Origin: Anaeromyces robustus
Lineage: Eukaryota > Neocallimastigomycota > Neocallimastigomycetes > Neocallimastigales > Neocallimastigaceae
NCBI GenBank assembly: GCA_002104895.1
Contig: MCFG01000030.1
Coordinates: 63,501-127,500 of the forward strand
Direction: 5' to 3'
Length of the DNA: 64,000 bases
Below, one piece after another: positions 49,401 through 58,403 of this stretch. The notes under the pieces were generated by a model that saw nothing but the letters and a program-made list of their open reading frames with translations, was not told the DNA's origin and did not search any database. Every line of letters begins with the position of its first letter. The first letter of the stretch is position 1. The position numbers were made by a program, and so were the translations under genes.

Positions 49401-49936
49401 AAGGATTCAATCATATACAGGATGTCCTTCTCCGTTCTCAAGAATTATACAAGCGCGCATCCGATAAGAAGAGAATGACCGCTCCTACGTATAAGATTGA
49501 TGATCTTGTCTGGATACAAGCTCCTCCTTCTTTGAACCTCGAATCCAGCTCTAAACTCGCTCCCTGTAAATATGGTCCATATAAGGTAACCAATGTCCTC
49601 CACAACAACAATTATGAAATTGATTTAAAAAAGTCACCTTTTCCTAAACATTACAACGTTTTCCATGTTTCAGAATTAGAACCTTTCATTCCTGTGCCCA
49701 CTCGTTTCTCCAAAAGAAACATAGATCCTGAATCTATCAAGGATATAGTTGAAATTTCTGGTTTCAGAACTAATTACAAGAAGAAACAGTACGAATATAG
49801 AGTTCGTTATAAATATCGTACTGCTTATAATTGGGTTCCATCTTCTGAAGTCGAAGATAACCCTCGAAACCAACGCATTTTTATGGAATACCTTAATAGT
49901 AATAGAACCTCTGCTTCTATTAGTTATGACAACTAA
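46403..49936 (+). CDS. Pol polyprotein of the Ty3/Gypsy element
   Basis: A 1177-residue frame with, in order, an aspartic protease (ILDTGS near 48), reverse transcriptase (PFGLKNAPAVFQ; YLDDILIYS), RNase H (CDASNFAIGAVLSQ), an integrase with a zinc-binding N-terminus and an integrase core, and a chromodomain-like C-terminus (YEYRVRYKYRTAYNWVPSSE). The domain order is that of Ty3/Gypsy chromoviruses. The chromodomain of such elements can steer integration towards marked chromatin. Confidence 0.95.
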   Translation: MNFSKEVQHNLTTLNNSLPESFFSFNSHIPILNENNKIIKYQVRSILDTGSLCNFISSNLVKKLNLNINKCQSKILIKGISGDTDSINRFVSLKFQIKLLINKKFRFIRFKQKFLVSDHLPVDLLLGNQFMEKYKIHYNYRNKYVYSTLSLNHFKDDLIKTFSYNKNNKSNQYNYNFLIYSFLSQKDVSGSEEPNIEDIPEPYRDLAVVFSKKEADKLPPHRLTDCEIILKDGATLHYGPIYQLSLEEEETLKEYIEDMSEKGFIRESNSPAGYPVLFQKKRDGSLRLCVDYKKLNAVTVRNSYPIPLIRDIIERVKGAKYFTKLDLRSAYNLIRIKEGDEYKTAFRTKYGHYEYLVMPFGLKNAPAVFQSFINSVLRPFLEKSVILYLDDILIYSENLEEHHKTVRDVLKKLIENNLFAKLSKCEFDKDKVEFLGHVISGSGISTDPKKIKTIEEWPVPKCVKDVQRFVGLCNYYRRFVKDFSSIAKPLHTLTKKGKKFIWSPECDSAFSILKKRLTTSPVLLHPDNTKQFIVECDASNFAIGAVLSQYDEDNKLHPVAYHSRSLNNAELNYPITDKELLAIKDSFSTWRHLLLGAKFKVKVFTDHKNLIYTLGGKIGNQRQHRWHLFFQEYDFELIYRQGNKNGKPDSLSRRPDYVKDDIEEEPEFILDKKNISSTPCLISITNDFLSNIKKHLKNDPVAEDLRLYFAPNNANQDYFYKPFRKMNKFKIEDNLIFYNNLIYIPKELRLEILMRYHETPAAGHLGVKRTLELISRNFWWPKMEDDVKDFVKSCETCMRNKKSRHRKFGLLQPLEVPERPWKSIEIDFLCGLPPSKGYTVIMVVVDRFSKMIHLVPFKDIPNAAQTAKAFINSIYRLHGLPYDIITDRGTQFTSDLWQEFLLILGVQSKIATTDHHETVGQVERCNSYIEQYLRCFSRSFYHNDWADFLPLAEFAYNNSIHPSTNETPFFVNYGFHPYMDEFTLLPTTNINHKTIQKVAEGFNHIQDVLLRSQELYKRASDKKRMTAPTYKIDDLVWIQAPPSLNLESSSKLAPCKYGPYKVTNVLHNNNYEIDLKKSPFPKHYNVFHVSELEPFIPVPTRFSKRNIDPESIKDIVEISGFRTNYKKKQYEYRVRYKYRTAYNWVPSSEVEDNPRNQRIFMEYLNSNRTSASISYDN

Positions 49937-50049
49937 TTTTTATTTTTTTTAATAATTTTTTTTAGATAATTTATCAATATTTTTTTATTCTACTTTTTGC
50001 ACCACTTTTTTGCCACTACCCTCTGTTTGCTTCCGACTATTTTTTTTTC

Positions 50050-50080
<31 letters not shown>

Positions 50081-51021
50081 ATCAAAAAATTTTCAAAAAA
50101 TTTTTTATCAATTAAAATATTTTTCAAATAATTTTTTCAATTTAATTTTCAAAAAATTTTATCAAAAATTTTTAAATAATTTCAAATAAATTTTTCATTT
50201 TTTCAAAAAATTTTTTCAAATTAATTATTCAAAAAATTTTTTCAATAAATTTTTAATAAAATTTTTCAATTAAATTTTTCAAAAATTTTTCAATAAATTT
50301 TTTCAAAAAGAAAAATAAAAATTTTTTTTTCTTTTCATATATAAAAAATCATTTTTTCTGTGATACCCATGCACATGGGGTATTTTTCAGAAATTTTTGA
50401 TTTTTTCATTAATTAAAAATCAATTGGGCTATCCATATAGCCTAAAAAATTTTTAATATAAATTAATAATAAATTAATTAATAAATTAAGATTTGAAAAA
50501 TCAATACTTTTTTAAAATTTTTAAATTTTTCAAAAATTTCAAAAATTTCAAAAATTTCAATCTACAGCCAAAAATTAAATTTTTTAAAAATTTTTTAAAA
50601 TTTAATTTTTAAATCAAAAATATTTTTTTTTAAATATAAAAATATATAATTATCAATTTTATAATTTTATTAATATCAATATATTAATATCAAAATTTAT
50701 AAAATATTTATATCAATATCAAATTTATAAATATAAATATCAATATTAATATTAAAATATTCTTATCAATATATATTATATTTTATTAATATTTAATAAT
50801 AATATTATATTCAACAAATTTTTATATTCCAAAAATTTTATTATCTTTTATTTTTCACATGGCCAATCGAACTTTTGTTCGAGTGAAATTTAAAAGATTA
50901 TTTTTAAAGTATACTTTAATCTAAAAAACTTCAAACTTTATCTTTATAAAATTTTATATTTAAATTTTGATTATATAACTCTTTGAATTCGCCTGGAATA
51001 CGAATTCTTGGAAGAGGACGT
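49937..51021. other. Non-coding tail of the retrotransposon
   Basis: About 1.1 kb between Pol and the 3' LTR, rich in caaaaaattttt words. It includes a small inverted repeat at 50368-50381 (cccatgcacatggg). No coding frame was recognised. A purine-rich stretch, ggaagaggacg, ends at 51020. Confidence 0.7.
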
Positions 51022-51495
51022 TGTTAAGGATTTGAATGGATTATAGATATAAGCCACATTATATCTATTAAATATTTATTATTCAGCATGTTTATGCGCC
51101 CCAAATCCTTATACAATTTAATTATTATTAATTTTATTAATAATACAGTTGAATATAAATTATACTTTTATTTTATTAACAAATTATATTCTTATCTTAT
51201 ATTATTTTAATATATATTACTATAATTAATATAAATATTAATTTACTTATATTATTGTATTGTTCAATGAAATGTATAAAAGATTGATGAAATATGTATT
51301 CTTACATTCTTTGTAAGATTATTAACCTAATAATAATCTAATAAAATATAATTATAAAATAATTAAACAAATTTAAATAAAGAAACTATATTTATAATAA
51401 AACTTATAATAAAATTAATATTAGTGAACACCCTACGTATTAGATTATTGAGCATTTCGACCAAGTTAAACTTTAAACCAAACTAAAACTTTACA
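51022..51495 (+). repeat. 3' LTR
   Basis: Appears identical to the 5' LTR (474 bp, tgtta…ttaca). It is followed by the target duplication taaaa (51496-51500). Confidence 0.95.
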
Positions 51496-51500
51496 TAAAA

Positions 51501-52114
51501 TATTATTATCTTCTACTTCTTTATAACATAATGCATTAACGATATCAAGAATCGTTATGGTTATTAAAGTGGTTCATTGGTACCTGCTTGTAATATCATA
51601 CTGGTTGTCACTGGTTCAAATCTTACTTTTTACCTTTTCGAAATAATATTTATAATAATAAATTAATTAAATGAATGAATCATTAATTTTTAGATAAACT
51701 TATAATTTAATTAAATGAATGATAAATAATAAGTTAAATAAATCTTAATTAAGTGAATACACATTAATTAACTAAATAAATTATTAATAATTAGCAAATG
51801 GATAGATTAATTAATAATTAGATAAATTGTATTTTAATAATAATTAAATATATTTTATTTTAAATTATATAACCAATCATGTAATAACTTAGAATAGATT
51901 TTGAATATAAAAACTTCATGTATTATTTTATTTTGACTCTTTGAGTCAACATTAACATTTCAATTAGTAATAAATAAAATAATAATATAAAACCATAAAT
52001 AATTAAATCGTTCAGTTTAATAGATATATCAATATATTTTATTCGAGCTATTCATGTTGTTGTTTTATTTATTATTAATTACTACAACAACCTAGTGAGA
52101 ATAACTCATATTCG
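51501..52114 (-). pseudogene. Decayed middle part of the MULE transposase
   Basis: Between the FLYWCH fragment and the retrotransposon, about 610 bp should encode the catalytic core. Only the last 25 or so codons (51575-51501; TLITITILDIVNALCYKEVE) are open in the frame that joins the C-terminal part. The rest is AT-rich and interrupted by stops on the minus strand. A tRNA-like stretch on the plus strand (about 51558-51640) was considered and not accepted. Confidence 0.5.
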
Positions 52115-52441
52115 TTACACATATATTCGTTTAGGCCTCATATCTAAGGGAATTAAGCTCTTTCTTATTTCATTTTTAATTTTATGTTTTGTGATTGAAA
52201 TAGATGTACTAAATTCTTTCTCAAGATGATTATGTGAACTTTCATATTTTAAAACTTCTTTATTATTATTTAAAATAATGAAAGATTTACATTTATTTGA
52301 CGTTCTATATTCAGTACATCTATATACTTTTGTATTATCTTTTTTAAGAGTTGAAAAATTATATTTATATTTTTTATTTATTATAATTTGTTCTTTTCCC
52401 CTATTTGTTTCACTTATCTCAATTTTTAGTTTATCGTCCAT
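52115..52441 (-). pseudogene. MULE transposase N-terminal FLYWCH zinc-finger fragment
   Basis: 108 residues from ATG 52441. YKYNFSTLKKDNTKVYRCTE, NKCKSFIILNNN and SSHNHLEKE fit the FLYWCH/WRKY-like zinc finger (Cys-Cys-His-His) found at the N-terminus of many MULE transposases, where it binds DNA. The frame ends before the catalytic domain. Taken with 44157-44660 it defines the gene's direction as minus and its extent as 52441 to 44157. Confidence 0.8.
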
Positions 52442-52490
52442 TTTATATTAAAAATTTTTTCAAATCAAAAAATTTTTATAAAAATATTTA

Positions 52491-52990
52491 ATTTTTTAAT
52501 GAATTTTTATTTTTATATTTTTTTTGTAAATAAATAATTAATAAAAAAATATTTATTTATTTGTTTCTTTTCTTTATTCTAAAGTTTATATTATTTTTTT
52601 ATATTTATTATTTGTTATCGTCTTTTTAATAAAAATACATATATAATACTGTTATATTATTTATTATATATTATATTTATTATTTATTTATTTATAAAAA
52701 AAATTTAATAAATATATTTAATTTTTTAATGAATTTTTATTTTTATATTTTTTTTGTAAATAAATAATTAGTAAAAAAATATTTATTTATTTGTTTCTTT
52801 TCTTTATTCTAAAGTTTATATTATTTTTTTATATTTATTATTTGTTATCGTCTTTTTAATAAAAATACATATATAATACTGTTATATTATTTATTATATA
52901 TTATATTTATTATTATTCATTTATAAAAAAAAATTTAATAAATATATTTAATTTTATAATGAATTTTTATTTTTTTTTTATTTTTTTTTT
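52491..52990. repeat. 230-bp tandem repeat, two copies plus part of a third
   Basis: Units begin at about 52491, 52721 and 52951 and are nearly identical (landmarks tattctaaagtttatatta and ttatcgtctttttaataaaa). They lie between the transposase start and the right end of MULE copy D, so may alter its promoter region. Confidence 0.9.
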
Positions 52991-53255
52991 ATTTTTTTTT
53001 TTATTTTTTTTTTTAGTAATAAAAAAAAAATTTATTTATTAGTTTTATTCTATTCATTTATTTATATATTTTTTTTTTATTTATTTATTTAATTTTTTTT
53101 AATTATATATTATTTTATTTCATAACGTGGCTTTTATAATTTGTGTTAAAAAATTTTTCATTTTTTTATTTGTTTTTTATGCGCCTCATTGCAAAAATTT
53201 AATATGCGCCCCATATCATATTGCGAAATGCAACATTGCGAAATGCAACACATTC

Positions 53256-53821
53256 AAAAAATATAAATAAATATAAATAAATATAAATAAATATAAATAA
53301 ATATAAATAGATATAAATATATTTTAAAATATATTTATATATTTAATTTTTAAATAAGAAAGATTACTTTTATGTTAACTATAGATTAATAATAACTAAT
53401 AAACAAACTAAGTCTACTTAAAATTAATTCAGACAATAAATTAAAAACTTTTAATAATGATAACATAGAATTATAATACATCTTTCTATTTTTTTTTTCA
53501 TGTTTTATTCATATTTTATTTTTTATTATGTTGATATCATTTTATTATTTTATTTTTTTTTTATTTTATTTTTTTTTTATTTTCTTTTACTTATTTATAA
53601 ATTTCATTATATTATTTAATTATTTACTATACAAAAAAAAAAATTTATATTTATATTTTTATAATTTATTTTATTTTATTTTTTGTATGAAACTTTTGTT
53701 ATATATTATTAAAATTTTAATAATCATATATATAGATATATATAAAATGGTATATTTATTATATTATATTATATTATATTATATTATATTATATTATATT
53801 TATGAAAGAAATAAAAAAAAA
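53256..53821. other. Intergenic DNA
   Basis: (AAATAAAT) units right after the MULE end (53258-53310) and (TTATA)n near 53758-53800. No gene was seen. Confidence 0.6.
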
Positions 53822-55705
53822 TTAATTTCTAAAACCAACTGGTAATAATTGATTTCCATATAATTCTTTTACTATAATTGGGAAATAAATTTCTCCTGCC
53901 CAATGTTCAATTAAATATATATATGGAGATGGTTTATAATAAGAAATGGTATCATCTTTTAATAAATAATCATAATCTTTTTGATAAGCATTAATTTGAC
54001 AATTCTTAACATAATCATTAACTTCATCTTTGGTTTTCTTTTCTTTTAAAGCTGAAAGTAACTTTTGTTTTTCAGATTGACTTTCCATAACAGAAGAAGG
54101 TACTGTATTTGTATGAAGTATCATGATATTATCATTATCATCATCATTATCATTATTATTAATTTCTTCCAAAGTGTTTTCAAAAATATCTTCTTTCATT
54201 GCTGGTTCTCCTTTATTATTTTTTATAGTAGAATCAGCATGTTTATTTAATAATAAATTAATAGATTCTTTATCTTTTAAACTAACTGCATAATGAAGAG
54301 CTGTATTACCAGAATAATCTTGTACATTTATTATTTTTTTAATATCAATATCCTTATAATCTAAAAGTTTCTTTAATATATCATGATTACATAACTTCGT
54401 GGCAATGATGATTACATTTTCATTTTTATTATTATTATGGAAAAGTACTTCAGGTGATATTTTTTCTAAAATTTCTAAAGTAAATGGATCATCACGTATT
54501 AAAGCATGAATAAGTAAATTATTTTGATAATAATCAATATAATCAAAATCAAATGTTTTTTGTTCTATAAAAGCTTTTTTAAAAATATTATAAGTAACAT
54601 TTTTTAAACCTGATTGTTGATCAAACGTATCAAAATCTTCCTTTTCTAAAAAGAAACTCATATAGGTAGCATTAATTCCATATTTATTTTTAACTGAAAG
54701 ATCTATATCTTTATAATACTTTAATAAATAAAATAATGAGGCATATTCTTTAATCATTAAATAAAACAAAACTGGTGTATTACCATCACCATCAACCATA
54801 TAATTAAAATCACATCCTATATCAATAAGAGCTCTTAAAGTTTGTGCAAAATTTTTAACTTTATAATAATTATAATCAGTAATATAACTTTTATTAAATT
54901 CTCCTTCTGTTTGACGATAATATTGTTTGATATAAAGTGATACCATAGTTTCATCAAATTTATTTTTATAATTAACATCAATTGGGTATTTATCAACTAA
55001 AGCTCTTAATTCATGAAAACGTGTATTTTCTGCTAATACCATAGCTATAGTTTTACCTAAATTATTAACAAGATTATAATCAATATCTGGTCTCTCTATT
55101 AATAAACTGAAAGCTCTTAACTTATCATTTTTAATACAATAAAAAAGTAAATTTTCACGACTGTTATTAATATGGTTATAATCAAATAACCTCGATTTAA
55201 GTAATTTCCTTAAATTTGCATTATTATTACAAGAATAGAAAAGTGCTGTATTTCCATCATAATCTGTAAGAATTAAATGTTTTCCTTTATTTTTTAAAAA
55301 TATATCAATAGTTGCTTCTAAATTATAATGTTGAACTGCATACATTAAAGCTGTTCTCCCTTTTTCATCTTGAACTTCAAGATTCATGTTTATTGATAAT
55401 AACCATTCAACAGCTTTTCTATTACTACCTTGGTCACATATTTTAATTAAAACATCACTTTTTTTGAATACATCAAAAACAACAATCATCAAAGGGTGTT
55501 TCAATACATTTTCAATTAGTCTAAATTTTTTCTCATTAGCAATAATTACATATAAATCATTTATAAATTCATTAATATAATTTAAACTACTATCACTTAA
55601 ATATACTTGAATTATTCTTTTATTACATTCAATTAGTTTTATACAATTTTTATCATTTTTTGAAATTCCGTCAATGAGTTTATTTTTAAATTCAACAAAA
55701 TCCAT
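53822..55705 (-). CDS. Large ankyrin-repeat protein
   Basis: A single intact frame of 627 residues. An N-terminal helical part (1-100) precedes a series of ankyrin repeats from about 107. The best are DEKGRTALMYAVQHYNLEAT, DYDGNTALFYSC, DGDGNTPVLFYLM and DYSGNTALHYAVSLKDKES; others are degenerate. After the last repeat (about 490) come an Asn/Asp-rich linker and a unique C-terminus (YYKPSPYIYLIEHWAGEIYF…LPVGFRN) of unknown role. Ankyrin arrays mediate protein binding; no enzyme domain is present. It is unlike the array at 3385-5227 in sequence and base composition. Start is the first Met of the open frame. Confidence 0.9.
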   Translation of the reverse strand: MDFVEFKNKLIDGISKNDKNCIKLIECNKRIIQVYLSDSSLNYINEFINDLYVIIANEKKFRLIENVLKHPLMIVVFDVFKKSDVLIKICDQGSNRKAVEWLLSINMNLEVQDEKGRTALMYAVQHYNLEATIDIFLKNKGKHLILTDYDGNTALFYSCNNNANLRKLLKSRLFDYNHINNSRENLLFYCIKNDKLRAFSLLIERPDIDYNLVNNLGKTIAMVLAENTRFHELRALVDKYPIDVNYKNKFDETMVSLYIKQYYRQTEGEFNKSYITDYNYYKVKNFAQTLRALIDIGCDFNYMVDGDGNTPVLFYLMIKEYASLFYLLKYYKDIDLSVKNKYGINATYMSFFLEKEDFDTFDQQSGLKNVTYNIFKKAFIEQKTFDFDYIDYYQNNLLIHALIRDDPFTLEILEKISPEVLFHNNNKNENVIIIATKLCNHDILKKLLDYKDIDIKKIINVQDYSGNTALHYAVSLKDKESINLLLNKHADSTIKNNKGEPAMKEDIFENTLEEINNNDNDDDNDNIMILHTNTVPSSVMESQSEKQKLLSALKEKKTKDEVNDYVKNCQINAYQKDYDYLLKDDTISYYKPSPYIYLIEHWAGEIYFPIIVKELYGNQLLPVGFRN

Positions 55706-56840
55706 ATTATTATTTATTTTATGTTTATTTTTGTTTGTTTATATATATATTTTTTATATTTTTATAATTTTAATAAACACCTTTTCACTTTTTAAAGTTA
55801 TTGTTAATTTGTATACTTGTCAATGTTTTTTTTTTGTATAATTTCACAAAAATTAAATTTTAACTATTAATGTATATAATAATAGTTATTATTTATTATT
55901 ATTATTAATATTATAATTATAATAATAATTATAATTATAATAATTATAATTATATATTTAATTTCTTATATTTTTTATTTTTTATTAATAAATATTACTT
56001 TAATATTAAATATTTTTTTCTTAAAAAAAAAACAAACAAAAATTTAATAAAAATTAATTTTTTAACATTTTTATATATTAATAATAACATTAATATTTCT
56101 AATAATATAATTGGCCAAAATTAAATTAAAAAAGAATATAAAATTAAATTAAAAATAATTATAAAAAATATAAAAAAAAGTTTTTATTTTATAATAAATT
56201 TTATATAATAATATAGTTATATTATAAAATCCATAATAAAAATCAATAATTAAAATTTGAAGGTAAAAGTCATATACTTTATATTTATTTTTTTTATCAG
56301 GAGATTTTATATAAAATTTTAAATAACATGGTATTAACAATTAAAAGTATTCATTTTATAATTTTCCTGATTATGTTATATAATATATAGTTAATAATAA
56401 ATTTATTTAATTAAAAAATAACAAGAGTTAATGATATTAAATAATTATAATTATAATAATAATAAATAATAAATAATAAATATGAAATATATAAAAATAT
56501 GCAATAAATAAATAAGAAATATTAATAATAATAATGTTAAATACAAAGAAAAAGTTTTAATGATAGGTTATTATTTTTTATATTTTTTTTATTTATTTAT
56601 TTTTTATATTTATTTATTTTATATACATTGATAATTATGAATAATATATTATTTAAATTTTCAATATTTTAAAAATTAATATATAAAGATGTTGTGTATT
56701 AAGTAATTATTTTTTATATATTCATTAAATTAATATTATATTTAATTACTATTAAAAAATTATTAAAAAATTATTAAAAAATTATTAAAAATTATTAAAA
56801 ATTATTAAGATATGATAATGTATTATTGATATAAAATATT
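55706..56840. other. Intergenic DNA
   Basis: The 3' flank of the aminotransferase gene and upstream region of the ankyrin gene. It has (TTATTA)/(AATTAT) tracts (55895-55955) and a (ATTAAAAA)n run near 56748-56800. No gene was seen. Confidence 0.6.
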
Positions 56841-58403
56841 TTAATTTTTAGCAGATTTTAAAACTTTATATAATCTTTCTAATGATAAATCAAGATCGGT
56901 TTGTTCAACAGCAAAACAAATTCTAAACCAATTTCTTTCTTCTTCAGTATCTTTACTAAAGAAAGCTTGACTTGGAGAAATGTATAAACCTCCTTCTAAT
57001 AATTTCATCCATAAATCGTATTCGTTTAATCCTGCTTGGTGAAGATCAATATAAATAAAGAAACCTGAACCACCAGTAATAAATGGAACATCATGAGCTT
57101 TTAAAGAATTAGTTAAATGACTATAACTTTTAAATAATTTTCTATTATTATTAATAATAAAGTTATCTGTCCATTCATGATTAGAAAGCATATTTACAAG
57201 TATATTATCTATACTTGTTGGAATACAAGTAAGGAAACAAATTTTTTGCATAGCCGTCATAACTACCTTTGAATAAGAAATAGTAACACCAATACGTAAT
57301 CCATTCAAACAAAAATCTTTAGAAAATCCCCATAATGCATGAGTATTTTCTATATCTGGAAGATCTAAAGAAAAGATTGGGGTATGTTTATAACTTGTAT
57401 TTTTACCATCCATTTTTGTACTTATTCTTTTGAAATCTTTATATTTCATACATTTTTCACAATGACATTTATAATCTTCAAGAGTTTTACCAATTTCAAT
57501 ATTTTTAGAAACAATACTTTTCCAAGAAGAAAGACCATAAATTTCATCACAAACTACAATAAGATCATGAGATTTAGCAAAATTACAGAAAAGAAGAAGT
57601 TGTTCAGCACTATAACTTCTACCAAAAGGATTATTAGGATTAGCAATAATTATACCTTTAACAGGTCTAGTAGCATTTCTTAAAGCAGTTTCTAAAGCTT
57701 CTTCTGTAACTTTTAAACAATCATCTTCAGCATGTTCAACTGGAACTGTATAAACTCTTGCACCATATTTAAGATCTGTATCGAAACCACCATAAAATGG
57801 ACCTGGAACTAAAACAGCATCACCTTGATCAAATAAAACTTCACCACATAAATTAATTAATGGTCCACAACCATTTCCAACACAAATATTTTCTTTATTT
57901 AATAAAATTTTTGGATGGAAATGACGATTTAATAAATCAGCAATTTCTTCACGTAATTTATCTGAACCAGGATTTGGACCATAAAGTAAATGTTCAGGAG
58001 TAATATTAGAAGTTTTAGGATCATTAATTTTACTCAAAAGTTCAACATTATTCATTCTATTTTCAGCAGTACCAAGATTAATAATACCATTTGGATTATT
58101 TTTTGGATGATATTTATTATTACGTACAATATTCATTCCTTTACCCAAAAAGAAATCTTCTTTTTGAATTTCTAAGGCTCTTCTTGATAATTTTGGACCT
58201 GATTTTTTAACAGCAGCTAAGGATCGACGTATTCTTTTATTATTCCTTTCAATAGAAGGAATTCTAAAAGTTCCATGATCATCATTAGTATATTTTGCCT
58301 TTTTGACAATCATATCTTCATGAAATCCAAAAGGATTTTCGTTAATATGCATATAATCTCTCTTATTATTGGATACAGGTAAACTCATTTTGAAAAATTC
58401 CAA
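56841..58403 (-). CDS. PLP-dependent aminotransferase, ACC synthase-like
   Basis: 520 residues, fold type I class I/II. Seen: LLYGPNPGSDKLREEIA; PGPFYGGFDTDLKYGA; IIIANPNNPFGR (cofactor Asn about 257-258); IVVCDEIYG (Asp286 for the PLP pyridine, Tyr289); FSKDFCLNGLRIG with the Schiff-base Lys362 and the carboxylate-binding Arg370. The blocks match 1-aminocyclopropane-1-carboxylate synthase and its fungal relatives better than aspartate aminotransferase. Whether it makes ACC or transfers amino groups cannot be told from motifs. Odd points are a basic N-terminal extension of about 100 residues and an insertion between DEIYG and SKDF (about 300-340) with the cysteine cluster CHCEKC (313-318). 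Two possible starts exist, M1 and M6. Confidence 0.9.
   Translation of the reverse strand: MEFFKMSLPVSNNKRDYMHINENPFGFHEDMIVKKAKYTNDDHGTFRIPSIERNNKRIRRSLAAVKKSGPKLSRRALEIQKEDFFLGKGMNIVRNNKYHPKNNPNGIINLGTAENRMNNVELLSKINDPKTSNITPEHLLYGPNPGSDKLREEIADLLNRHFHPKILLNKENICVGNGCGPLINLCGEVLFDQGDAVLVPGPFYGGFDTDLKYGARVYTVPVEHAEDDCLKVTEEALETALRNATRPVKGIIIANPNNPFGRSYSAEQLLLFCNFAKSHDLIVVCDEIYGLSSWKSIVSKNIEIGKTLEDYKCHCEKCMKYKDFKRISTKMDGKNTSYKHTPIFSLDLPDIENTHALWGFSKDFCLNGLRIGVTISYSKVVMTAMQKICFLTCIPTSIDNILVNMLSNHEWTDNFIINNNRKLFKSYSHLTNSLKAHDVPFITGGSGFFIYIDLHQAGLNEYDLWMKLLEGGLYISPSQAFFSKDTEEERNWFRICFAVEQTDLDLSLERLYKVLKSAKN

Larger units (their letters stand above)
44666..51495 (+). mobile_element. Ty3/Gypsy chromovirus LTR retrotransposon
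   Basis: A 6830-bp element with two 474-bp LTRs (tgtta…ttaca) that I found identical on reading them side by side, and a 5-bp target duplication taaaa at 44661-44665 and 51496-51500. Parts in order: 5' LTR, Gag, Pol (protease, reverse transcriptase, RNase H, integrase, C-terminal chromodomain), a 1.1-kb non-coding tail, a purine-rich ggaagaggacg before the 3' LTR, and the 3' LTR. Integrase-last order and the chromodomain place it with fungal chromoviruses. It looks whole, and matching LTRs imply a very young insertion. It lies in the transposase gene of MULE copy D, opposite in orientation. Its codon use is less AT-biased than its surroundings. Confidence 0.95.
43183..53255 (-). mobile_element. 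MULE-like DNA transposon carrying a transposase gene (copy D)
   Basis: The left end gggagagttgcatttcgc is followed by five tgcatttcgcaatg units and two ggggcgcat words. The right end at 53255, in reverse gaatgtgttgcatttcgcaa, has two such units and the atatgcgccccat word (about 53204). Transposase pieces lie on the minus strand (52441-52115 and 44660-44157). A retrotransposon (44666-51495) sits inside. Without it and one target copy, the element is about 3.2 kb and the transposase region about 1.44 kb, a normal size for a MULE. No 9-bp target duplication was found, so one end may be altered or the ends may belong to two neighbouring copies. Confidence 0.75.

Noticed and set aside
51558-51640. 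tRNA-like stretch on the plus strand (aagtggttcattggta … ctggttcaaatct)
   Set aside because: D-arm-like and T-loop-like words are present and a UGU anticodon can be imagined, but the acceptor, anticodon and T stems do not pair. Part of it overlaps the decayed MULE transposase. At most a tRNA-derived remnant.
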